A DNA stretch of 64,000 nt from Neolentinus lepideus HHB14362 ss-1 (Eukaryota; Basidiomycota; Agaricomycetes; Gloeophyllales; Gloeophyllaceae), in contig KV425620.1 in assembly GCA_001632425.1 (NCBI GenBank), positions 6,145-70,144 of the forward strand, read 5' to 3'. The notes beneath the pieces were generated by a model. That model ran no database searches, had not been told where the DNA came from, and was given only the letters and a program-made list of their open reading frames with translations. Position 1 is the first letter of the stretch; each line of letters begins with the position of its first letter. Shown here one piece after another: positions 55,080 to 64,000 of the stretch. Made by a program: the position numbers and the translations under genes.

Positions 55080-58000
55080 CGAGCTAGCAAGCGCTTCTCC
55101 GCAGCTAATTGAGCGAGACGAGACAATTAAGACGCACAATATCAACGCACTATTTCTTGTCCCGAGAACGTCCATGCCAGCCAGCCTATTCTCCAAACGA
55201 AAAAGAGTTTCGAAGCTAACCTTCTCTGGCAGGTCCGCTATTCGTCTGTGCATAGAAACAGTCAAGTAGAACGCGTTAATCAGGTCCGCAGCGAATTTGG
55301 TGCTTGGCGCCGGAGACCACTCACATCCACGTAGTTCTCCCCACGCCGTGGTTTTCCCGCTGCGACTCAAGGAGGGCTTTGAATCTGCTTTCTCATCCTC
55401 CCAGTTGATGGGCTAGTATTCCCGAGGAAAGGCCTCAGCGCTACCCCTGCCGTATATCGTTCCGACCTCAGAGCACCTGTCTCGGCGAGCTCGAGCGGTA
55501 CTCACCAGATGTTCAGAGCCGCTTCTCTTCCGTTCCTTCATAACTCTGCTTCGCTTACTTAGGCAGAAGCGCACCGATGCTGTTGCCAAAGTGAGCGCGT
55601 CGCCGTTTAGGACGGAGATCCACGCAAAGACGTCGATAGTTCGCTCCTTCTGGGGTGGCAGAGAGCATGTTAAGAATCACGGAAATCAAATGGAGTGTAT
55701 TCTTGTCTTCGTGCCACGACTGCGAGATTGATAGTGACAGGACTGAGGAAGGAAGGGGGTGTTCCAGAGGTAGGACGTACGTACGTACTCGGGCAGAAGC
55801 GCGCCGACGACGTTGCCAAAGTGTGCGCGTCGCCGTTTAAGACAGTACTGATCCACTTTGGCCTATGATCATTAGCGCAAACGGTTATAGTTCGTCCCAG
55901 CGCTCGCTGCTTCCCATGTTAAAGACCTGCGGAAATCAAGTCGTCCGGGCGTTCTCGTCCCTGTCTTCTTCGTGCCGCGAATGTAAGATTGGGATGTACT
56001 GACTGAGGGGCAAATCGAACTAAGAGGGTGTTCCAGAGCAGGAGCCGTGAACCTTACGAGACATCGTCTGCGCGATCAAGGTTGGGAGATGCAGGGGCAC
56101 GTATTCGGTCCGCGCTAGGTACGATGATTGCCTGACCAGTAGGGTTTCTTCGTCGATCGACACCCTAAAGCGGTGCACCATCTTCCATCGGTGCCGCAGC
56201 TATTAATATTGATCTCGGGGCCAAGATGGGCCGCATCGTGTCATAACTGGAGCGGCGTGGTGCAGGAGTGAACGAAGAACACGAGGAGTGGGTACCGTGG
56301 ACAAGTAAACGACAGACGAAGAAAGGGAAGGAGTTGACAAGACGACGAATGTAATCTGCAGATAGTACAAATCGGCTGCGAATTTTGCGATCGTCTTGTG
56401 TACGGTGTCGCTGGTGAGAAGGACGGCGCGCCGCTGATGAGGAACGTAATCTGGAGACTAGTCATCTTCTGAGCACGGGGGTATGCAAGGAGTTGAGCCC
56501 AAGGCGATCGTGGAGTGAGAGCTGGTATCATGCTGCGCGGCCACGAGAATGTAGAGCAACCGCGTAATGGCTACAATGACTGAAGAACGCGAGCGTCGAG
56601 ATTAACGGTGTGGCGGCAACTTTCTTGGCAGGCATCCGGTGCAGTAAAGAGAAAGACGGCTGTGTTGAACGTCAGGCTCGCCGTGGTGATACAACCTGTT
56701 CTGAGTATTATTAATTGTAGACAGAGAACGCAGGAACCTGAATGCGCTCGTTGACATGCACCCCAGTCGTGCCATCGCTTGCTGTCTAAACTGGAGCTCC
56801 TACGCCGTGCGTGAGCACTGGAGAAGAAGATCATGACGGACGGATGAAAAGAATCGTTTAGGTGAGATCAGAGCGTTGCAGCTATGTTTCGATATCGGAG
56901 TTGAGCGGAACGGGACCGGGACACTGTAGAGAATGTTTCCCGTCGTCCACGCCAGCCAGCCAGCCTATTCTCCCAACGAAAAAGGTCTATCCGCAGGCAG
57001 ATCCACAGCCCGTTTGTGCGTACCAACAGCCGCGTTAATCGGGTACGCAGCGAATTCGGTGGGTTTATCCGCCTGGCGCTGGAGAACACGCGCCATCCAT
57101 GCACGCCCGGGGTATCCCCGGTGCGACGTAAGGAGGTCTTTGAGTCTGCTTTCTTATCCTCCCAGTTGGCGGGCTAGTATTCCCGAATCCCGAGGAAAGG
57201 ACGGCTCCGCGCTACCCCCGTCGTTTATCGTTCCGACCTCAGAGCAGCTCTCCCGTTCCTTCATAACTTTGCTTCGCGCACCGATGATGTGTTGCCAAAG
57301 TGAGCGCGTCGCCGTTTAGGACGGGGATCCTGTGATCGTTGGAGCAAAGGGTCGATAAGCCTAGTTCGCCTCCGCTTCCCTCTGTTTAAGAACCGCGGAA
57401 ATCAAATTCTCGTACCTGTCTCCGTGCCGCGATTGCACTGAGGGGCGAATCGAACTAATAGGAGGAGCCGTGAATCTTGCGAGACATCAGGGTGGGGGGT
57501 ATCGGGTCGACACTAGGTTTAACGATTGCCTGACCACCAGGATGCGGACAGATCGCCCCGCAGTCAAGATGGCGAGAAGAGTGCCAAGTACTGTCGATCG
57601 ACACCTCAAAGCGGTGCACCATGTTCCATCGGAGCCGTTGGAGGATGTCAGGGCTGTGCTGCTATTAATGTTGCGGTTCCGAGATGGGCCGCATCGTGGC
57701 GCAGGAGCGAAGGCAGAACACGAGAAGATTACCGTGGATGACAGAAGAACAAGGGGGGCAGGCCGCAGAAATAGACTTTGGACGGTGGGACGGTTGGATG
57801 GGGCGATCTGGCCAAGGGACTAAGTAGTCCGACTAGAGATGGCGCCTTTAAATTGAGTCTCGTATGCGGAAGGTGCGGCGAATCCAGTAGAACACCGCGG
57901 TGCGAGATGAGGAACTGGTGGCTAGTAATCTTCTGAACGCGAAGGAAGGATGCAGCTATCGGGCCCGAGGTGCGGAGTGAGAGCTGCCAGTGCACGTGGT
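55080..58000. repeat. Decayed tandem array linked to the HET segment
   Basis: Two diverged copies of a roughly 1.1-1.5 kb unit: about 55080-56530 and about 56880-58000. Shared stretches include CCAAAGTGAGCGCGTCGCCG (55585 and 57294; a diverged form, CCAAAGTGTGCGCGTCGCCG, at 55817), GAGCCGTGAA with GAGACATC (about 56041 and 57465) and AAGCGGTGCACCAT (56168 and 57610). Inside the first copy a 235 bp sub-repeat occurs twice (about 55561-55765 and 55793-56040). A further copy of the HET leader region lies between them (about 56575-56900). Frames are short and full of stops, so I call no gene. Confidence 0.72.
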
Positions 58001-58487
58001 CGGCACATCTCCGAACCCAGTGGTAGGCTCATTGCGATAATACGCAGGTTCAAGGATCCCTGAGCATCATGATGTGCTTAGAGAAGAGCGAAGAATAGCT
58101 TGCACCACTTTGACATTGACTGGTTGGCCCCACACTCAAATCTGAAAGACTCATTTCAACTCGCTACCTTGTTCGTCCCCGATTGCAAGGAGCAAGGAGC
58201 TCCAACCACCATCCTTCTGCTTTCCCCACATCTTTCGCATCCGCTGTCTTGTAACATACATACAGTATGCCTTTGCATTCTCGATGTTCATGTAATTTCC
58301 ATAGGCAACACCCCGGACGTGTCCATGTAATCTTCATTATCCAACCGATTATCGAGTTCAAACCTCGTGCCAGGTGAGCCCCGGCGTCTTACGTCACGCA
58401 CTAGCGAGAAAATGATCGACATATATACGCCGGCCTTCGACGCATGTGCATATACGACTCTGAACGGGGGCGGCCTCATCCACCCCA
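58001..58487. other. No gene seen
   Basis: End of the array and promoter of the next gene. No supported features. Confidence 0.45.
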
Positions 58488-59088
58488 ATGCCTACCGTCC
58501 CCTCCGTCCCGGTTACTCCGTCATCGCACTCAGACATCCCATCCGTCCCATCCCCGTCTGCCTCTGACCGCGATGCCGTCGCTGGCCCGACGCCCGACCC
58601 AGACACCGACGACGTTCTCCTGGCCGTGACGCCGTGCGACCCAGAAGGTCCAGCAGGGAGGGTGAGTGGCTCCGCTACAAAATGAACACGCATCTCACAA
58701 CCCACAGGACTCGCAGCCCCGCCGAATACCCAGCCTGTCCAACCTCGTGCTGCACTCCCCCTCCTCCATCCTCGGCACGCCCCTCGACCCCACCGCCCGC
58801 TTCGAGTACCCCTTCCCCTCCCCCAGCGACGGCCCCTCCCCCTCCTCCTCCCCCGACACCGACCTCCCGCGGTACTACTATCACTACCACAGCCCCGTAT
58901 TCCCGCTCCTCACCGCCGCCGTCTTCGCCCTCATCCCCCCCGCCCTCTCCCGCCCGCGCAAGCGCCCAAAGCCGCGCGACCCGCCCGTCCCGCCGCGCCT
59001 CGCCGGGCGGTCGTCGCAAAATACCAACATTAGTAGTGGGGACGAGAAGCAGCGACGGCATAGCTCGCCTGCTGCCGTGGGTTCGTGA
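58488..59088 (+). CDS. Unknown Pro/Ser-rich protein with one hydrophobic segment
   Basis: 184 residues from exons 58488-58661 and 58708-59088 (46 nt intron, in frame). The N-terminal part is a Ser/Pro/Asp-rich low-complexity region (PTVPSVPVTPSSHSD). Exon 2 has RRIPSLSNLVLHSPSSILG, FEYPFPSP, a Ser/Pro run, YYYHYHSPVF, and a hydrophobic stretch PLLTAAVFALIPPAL followed by a basic RPRKRPKPR. That order fits a small tail-anchored or single-pass membrane protein. The very high GC and codon bias of the region make chance frames likely, so confidence is moderate. Family not recognised. Confidence 0.6.
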
Positions 59089-59611
59089 TTCATGACTCTC
59101 TTTATCGGGTTATTGGGTTCTAGTTTCACTTCGGGTTTGCCTATTCGTCTATCTGTCTGATCTCTGTCTCTGCATTTCGGATCCATCGCATACACGCATT
59201 TGTTATCTGCATCCGTCGCAATCTACCACTCACGTCATCTCATGTCCACCCCCGTCCATCTATTACTCCCCTTATCGTCATCTCAACAAGTCGACTGTTT
59301 ATAGTCTCTACAGTCTGCATGTATGTAGTTATTAAGTGCTAAACACGTACTCTCTGATATGGTCAATCGTCCATCGATGGGTTATACATTCGAACTCAAT
59401 CACCCCGAAAGGTCGAGCAGTTATAATAAAAACCAGACTAGATTGCGTAGTAATACAAATGTGAGAGCTCTATCTTTATACTGTTGTCATCACAAAATCC
59501 ACTTTTCGCCGCCATAGATCCAAAGAAACCCCGTTATATCACCGTCCAGTCTCATCGACGCACCCAACCCCCACGTCATTTTAACACCCACAACCACCCA
59601 CCCACCCACCC
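59089..59611. other. Intergenic, convergent 3' ends
   Basis: 3' regions of the preceding plus-strand gene and the following minus-strand MFS gene. Nothing else seen. Confidence 0.5.
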
Positions 59612-61493
59612 TCACTCCTCCACCCCCTCCGCATCCCACGCCTCCTCCGGCAACGTCCCCGCCACACACAAGCACCCACACGTCGCCGCCGCAAACACCG
59701 CATACACCAAATTCCCGCCCATCAGCTGCCGCTCGACGCTCACCGCGAACAAAGACGTCGCCATCGCCGGCCCGACCGCGCGTATGACCGACACCGTCGT
59801 CTGCGCCATGCCGTTCGTCGCCCCGAGCGAGCGCTTGGAGGGCGCGGAGGAGTTGATGTAGATGAATACGCAGCCTGCAATCGGGGGTGAGCGATAAAGA
59901 TGAAGACAGAGAGGAGAGGGGAGCACCGAAACACATATCCATGAGCACGCACACGACGAGCTGGCCCACCATCAACGCCCACACCCCCGCCGTCACACCC
60001 CCATTGGCCCGCGCCGCCGCGCTCACCACCGGAAACATCCCAAACACAACCACAAAGCTCGCCATCCCGCTCACAAAAATGCGCTTCGGGCCCCACCGCT
60101 CCACGAGCCGCGAAAAGAAGAGCCCCTGGATGAGCCCGTTGGAGAGCCCGAAGACGCCCATCGCGAGCCCGATGGTCGCGGGCGGGAGCGCGAGGCCGCC
60201 GAGCGCGAGGGGGGTGGCGTAGAAGAGCGGGAGGAGCGCCCAGAGGGCGATGTCGAGGAGGGAGAGGGCGCTGTAGTTGGCGATGGAGATGAGGACGGGG
60301 TAGGTGAGGAGCGCGCGCATGGGGAGGGGCGCGGAGGCGTCGTGCGAGGGCTCGGGCTTTGTGGAGGTGGGGGTTGCGGTGCCGGATTCGGAGGCGGGGG
60401 AGTGGGTGAAGGGGTTGGTGTCGGTGGAGGCGGAGCGCTCTCTGGATGGGTGGGATTTGGTGTGGACGGTCTGAAGTGCAAATGCGCTGTTTGAGTAAAA
60501 GTCTTTTGTTCAGACGAGAGCGATGTACCTCTTTCAGGAAGAACAGCGCCAGCAGGAAGCAGAAGGCGGTGAACGAGGCTGATACGAGGCATGGCAGCAA
60601 ATACGGGTATTCCTGCCATACTCGACTTTTGAATACGTTGGGGAAGCGGTCGTGAGGGCGCGACAGCGAGCCCCCGAAGAACGGGCTGCGGTTACGCGTT
60701 GGTCAATCAATTGAATTGAGTGAACTTTGCTGGGCGTACGTACCCTATTGTGACGCCCACGGACCAGACGACGGGCATCCACGCAAAGGCCTTGGCGACG
60801 TTACTGGAATCTGTGAGGTCGCCCATCATGCTCTTCATCACGCCGATGTTCCCGTTCAGCATTCCCGCTAGGCATCGACTTGGTTAGGATTTCGCATCAG
60901 CCTCTTCGAATCTGATAAGACAGGATGAAAGAACCGAACCTGACTACGATCGCCGAGAATGTCTTGGACAGGCCGAAGCATATCATCGATACGCACAGCC
61001 CAAAGAGTCCGGTGAGGAGGACGGGCTTGCGGCCGATGCGATCGGATAGGCGGCTCCATTGCAGGACTGTGATCGCCTCTGTCGCAAAGAACAGAGATTG
61101 CTGCAGACAATATTGTCATATGGCACATATCATTCATCGAAAGACAAAACACGCACGACAGTCCCAGCGTAATACCCAATCTTGCCCTTGTCTCCGTGCA
61201 CGATATCCAAGGACCCGATTAACTGCGCGCCATCACATCATCATCAAAACTCCTATCAGCCACCGAATCTTAATGAGAGCTATATATTGCCCGATGCTGA
61301 CCTCGTTGATGAAGGGCAGGATGCACTGCGACGTGATGGGCTCTGCGAGCTGCATCACCAGCAGGATGCCGATCTGCAGCTTGGGCAGGGGAGTCGCCGT
61401 TCTTCGCCGGCGCCGTCCATGGCTGTCTTTGGGGCCGTCAAGGAGAGGTGTCTGCTCGCCGGACGGGGGCTCAGAGTCAGAGTGCGTCTGCAT
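59612..61493 (-). CDS. MFS transporter 2 (DHA1-like)
   Basis: 505 residues, exons (minus) 61493-61302, 61222-61157, 61100-60940, 60878-60744, 60685-60529, 60470-59927, 59874-59612. It has the same plan as transporter 1: acidic N-terminus with TPLLDG, LLVMQLAEPITSQ in helix 1, motif A SDRIGRKPVLLTG, NGNIGVMKSMMGDLTD, a long Ser/Thr/Pro central loop (KSHPSRERSASTDT), then ALWALLPLFYATPLALGG and GATNGMAQTTVSVIRAVGPA. Five intron positions match transporter 1; the extra one (60686-60743) splits TIG/PFFGG. Base composition of exon 6 is much more GC-rich than in transporter 1. Substrate unknown. Confidence 0.93.
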
Positions 61494-62103
61494 CGCTTTT
61501 GTTGGAAAGTACTGGAATTCTTATCGCGGCGGGCATTTTACCCGCATATAAATGCGATAACGAGACAAACGAGTACATAATGACGTCCCGCTTCGGCGGT
61601 CTAAATGAAGCTAAGATGTTTCTGTGCGCTCATTCGCATTGCTCGGTGTATCCTTGGGGGCCCAGGAACGCGGTGGGTGAGGTGAGAAAGGCAGTTCCGG
61701 CGAACAGAGTGTAGTAATTGTTTATCGATGGAAGCGCTGGTAAGGGTCGCATGTCACGGATGCTCGTTGATAATCTTTAGGAAACCGACCGACGACGTAA
61801 ACGCCGAACTAAAATGAAGAGAGGTATTTCCATCGTATCCCCGTTGGTCTGGCCTTTATGGCCCACAACTTCGAGACGAGCCTAATGTGGCTTGTCAATC
61901 AGGATCTACATTGTGCGAGATGAAAAGCACCGGGGTTACGTCGATGGCGGGGAGCCGGGGGTGAAGGCCTTGTGAGTACAGACGTAATGGATTCTGATTA
62001 CTCGTGATATCGAAGAGGCAACTCATTTGCATTGCCGTGGCCGATGAAAGAGAAACTTCCTGACTATAGAGTCAACTACGAACGGCATAAATCCTCACGT
62101 GTG
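61494..62103. other. Promoter of MFS 2 and spacer
   Basis: Should contain the promoter of the minus-strand MFS gene. Short frames only. Confidence 0.5.
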
Positions 62104-62116
62104 AAGGACGATCGGA
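62104..62116. repeat. SINE target-site duplication, left copy
   Basis: AAGGACGATCGGA; the same 13 bases occur at 62486-62498 after the A-tail. Confidence 0.88.
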
Positions 62117-62487
62117 GGGGTACGGTGGCTGAGTGGATGTGCCAGTCCGTCCTTGGGTCTGTTTCGGCAGACGCCGGCCTTCATTCACAGGTCGTGGGTT
62201 CAAATCCCGCAGAAACCACCAGGGAGTTTTAGTGGGTATTACAAATCAGTAGAGTCCCACAGTACCGTGGTAAATCCGTAATATTAACGGCTCTTTATTA
62301 TGGTCTGCGTAAAACTTGCATTTCTTCCTGGAGAGATAGCGCTCTTCTCGCTTACGGTCACGCTACATACTGGAGAAGGCAAAGTGTCCCCATCTGGTGC
62401 AAGACCCCGGTGCTACGTGCCCGGTTGTGTGAGGCTGTACCGATTGTCAGTTGTCACATTAACCACATGGCCTCTCAAAAAAAAAAA
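62117..62487 (+). mobile_element. tRNA-derived SINE retroposon
   Basis: A 371 bp non-coding retroposon. The head carries both parts of an internal RNA polymerase III promoter: A box TGGCTGAGTGG at 62126-62136 and B box GGTTCAAATCC at 62197-62207, 71 bases apart as in long-variable-arm tRNAs. The B box sits in a good T-arm stem (GTGGG with CCCGC). The 5' acceptor half does not pair with the 3' half, so this is not a working tRNA gene. A tRNA-unrelated body follows, ending in 11 A. The copy is framed by a perfect duplication of AAGGACGATCGGA (62104-62116 and 62486-62498; the two leading A of the right copy overlap the tail), the mark of LINE-type reverse transcription. Confidence 0.88.
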
Positions 62488-62498
62488 GGACGATCGGA
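62486..62498. repeat. SINE target-site duplication, right copy
   Basis: AAGGACGATCGGA directly after the poly-A tail, identical to 62104-62116. Confidence 0.88.
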
Positions 62499-63459
62499 TC
62501 CCATGGCGAGAGCGCGAATTTACTTGATATCTCGTGAACGTGCCTCGGTCCAGAGCAGCTGAACAGCGTCCCTGCTCAGCTGCGCACATGCAATATCGTA
62601 TGGCGAAGGAACTGACGAAGGAAGACAATGCCAGGGCTCGATGTTCAAATATCCATACTACCATAGCACTCCAGGTCCACTATTCAGTGTGGTAAAGCTC
62701 CAGTGAGCAAGGCGATTGCCTCTGCTCACGTAAATGCGGTAAGCCATTGCACATTTATAATAAATGTGCGGGTATTTCGCTGAACTCTGAAGATAACGGA
62801 AACGCTCCTTCATTCCGTCTCTCTAGCGTATACTCGACCGAGTAAGAGCTAAATGAGAACGTCCAAAACGTACTAACGTCCGGAGCGGAACATGTTGGGC
62901 GCTGTGAAAGATTTGAATGACATTTGGAAGCTACATGGAAACTTCTAGTCTCTCTTCTCGCGATACTGGCGATTCTGTTGGACGGTAAAGTATTGCTGTG
63001 GAGGTATTTTCCTTGAATCTCAGTGAACAACGACTCACGTAGTCCTCGTCATGACAATACTATTTCACATGTTCATCGACGATCCCAAGCATGCTTCTCC
63101 ATCGATCCTCCACAAGACGTGATGGCTGCACATTATTACTCGTACCGCGGACTCTAATCAGCCAGTGCAAAAGGCTGCAAACTTACCTAATGCAGATATA
63201 ACCACTCGGAATAGTGCCTGGAAGCCATGTATGTAGGATCTCCTCGTCCGTTGTCACAGGCTCGAGGAATGACATCAGACATCGAAAAACATCCGAGGGA
63301 CAGAGATATGAAGTATCGCCGCTGCGCCCTTCCGTCGAAATTAAGTGGTGGACTCTGTGATATTGCGGTGTGATCATCTGCTATCAATATCAACACCTAG
63401 ATATGTGCAGCGTCATCTGCATAACAGGAAGCTGCTCATAGAGCAGTCGGCCATGTCCG
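62499..63459. other. No confident gene
   Basis: Short frames only (up to 91 codons, 62755-63030 minus). Includes the 3' flank of the NTF2-like paralog 3. Confidence 0.45.
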
Positions 63460-64000
63460 TCACGCCTTCGTGAGCAGGTTCACGGGGTTTGCTCCATTGT
63501 CAAGGATGACCTGGGTCATCGTCGTAACCCTCCTCTTGTCAACATTTTCGGAATCCTGGACGGATTGGTCTTGTTCGATCCTACGAAAGTCGCCGATTAA
63601 TCTCCGAGGAAAGGATGAAGGTGAAGGGTTCCTTACACAACGTTCACGGAGGAGGTAACGGTCCTTAAGCTTGATCCTTGGCTGACTATCGCTGTGAAGA
63701 AGAAGCCGACAGTCCCGGCCTGCAGAGAAATTATTCTCATCAATATACACACGAACGGAACGAGAAGAAGACACTCACCGCCTGGCTGCCAACAGTCGTT
63801 GGGACGACCACCATGTTCTCGATATTGACCGACGCTGACGTGTCCTGCCCAAACTCGAGCTGCAGGATAGCCGTGTAGCCGCCGGGCGTAACATGTACGC
63901 CATTAAGAGTGATAGTAGGGTGGTTAGGGAAGAAGCGTTTGTACGATTCTTGAATCGTGGATGGAGACGAGATGAGAGGGATGAAGTTATCTTTTGTCCA
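63460..64000 (-). CDS. Small NTF2/SnoaL-like protein, paralog 3 (5' end outside window)
   Basis: Partial gene on the minus strand: exon 1 from beyond 64000 to 63779, exon 2 63719-63637, exon 3 63580-63460. The visible protein starts WTKDNFIPLISSPSTI and has NHPTITLNGVHVTPGGYTAIL, AGTVGFFFTAIV and VDKRRVTTMTQVILDNGANP. It is closer to paralog 1 (17586-18187) than to paralog 2, shares both intron positions and phases, and lies 45 kb away in the opposite orientation. Only the first few codons should be missing. Function unknown. Confidence 0.82.

Noticed and set aside
58634..59095. Long plus-strand Pro/Thr/Ser frame of 153 codons and the 128-codon Gly-rich minus frame
   Set aside because: They are other-frame shadows of a very GC-rich exon; the frame with an in-phase intron and an ordered hydrophobic segment is preferred.
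59740..60619. Long Arg/His/Pro-rich minus-strand frames of 182 and 286 codons
   Set aside because: Shadows of the GC-rich exon 6 of MFS transporter 2, with compositions typical of shifted frames.
62117..62220. Functional tRNA gene (Ser/Leu type)
   Set aside because: A and B boxes are perfect, but the acceptor halves do not pair and no proper anticodon arm forms; poly-A and target duplication show a SINE head instead.

Overview
The window is nuclear DNA of a filamentous basidiomycete, most likely an agaricomycete. Nearly every gene is cut by many 50-60 nt introns. The proteins found (AA14 oxygenase, agaric-type HET proteins, a NACHT-type NLR, an agaric kinase-like family) belong to that group, and AA14 enzymes are typical of wood decayers. 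A 550-base run of N (36476-37025) shows this is a draft scaffold. Gene models were spliced by hand from conserved protein frames and GT/GC-AG sites; the complete models keep frame across every junction.

Left part (1-36 kb): mostly single-copy genes. In order: a secreted type-B carboxylesterase (+), a DENND6-type DENN protein (+), SPT2 (+), a gene-poor stretch with two DNA-transposon relics, a decayed kinase-like gene, an AA14 lytic polysaccharide monooxygenase with a C-terminal membrane anchor (-), two small paralogous proteins of NTF2-like type (+), a CPSF6-like RRM protein (-), a small cysteine-rich protein (+), an unknown protein (-), urease (+, 13 exons), an unknown proline-rich protein (-) and an MFS transporter (+).

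Right part (37-58 kb): a rearranged island of self/non-self type genes. It holds a NACHT NLR with a fragment of a kinase domain behind it, a 3' relic of the MFS gene, then a segmental duplication. Block A carries an intact acireductone dioxygenase gene and a HET-domain gene. Block B carries two tandem broken copies of the dioxygenase and a second HET gene. A decayed tandem array follows (55-58 kb). The last 6 kb hold an unknown small protein (+), a second MFS transporter (-), a tRNA-derived SINE with perfect target-site duplication, and a third NTF2-like paralog (-) that runs off the end.

The genes do not form one pathway. Urease and acireductone dioxygenase are housekeeping nitrogen and methionine-salvage enzymes, the AA14 and esterase are secreted enzymes (AA14 is a plant-polymer enzyme), and the NLR/HET/kinase-like group is the accessory, fast-evolving part. 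The most notable points are three GC-AG introns (one shown by in-window paralogs to descend from a GT-AG intron), the ARD-HET segmental duplication with internal module duplication in both HET proteins, and two well-delimited mobile elements.
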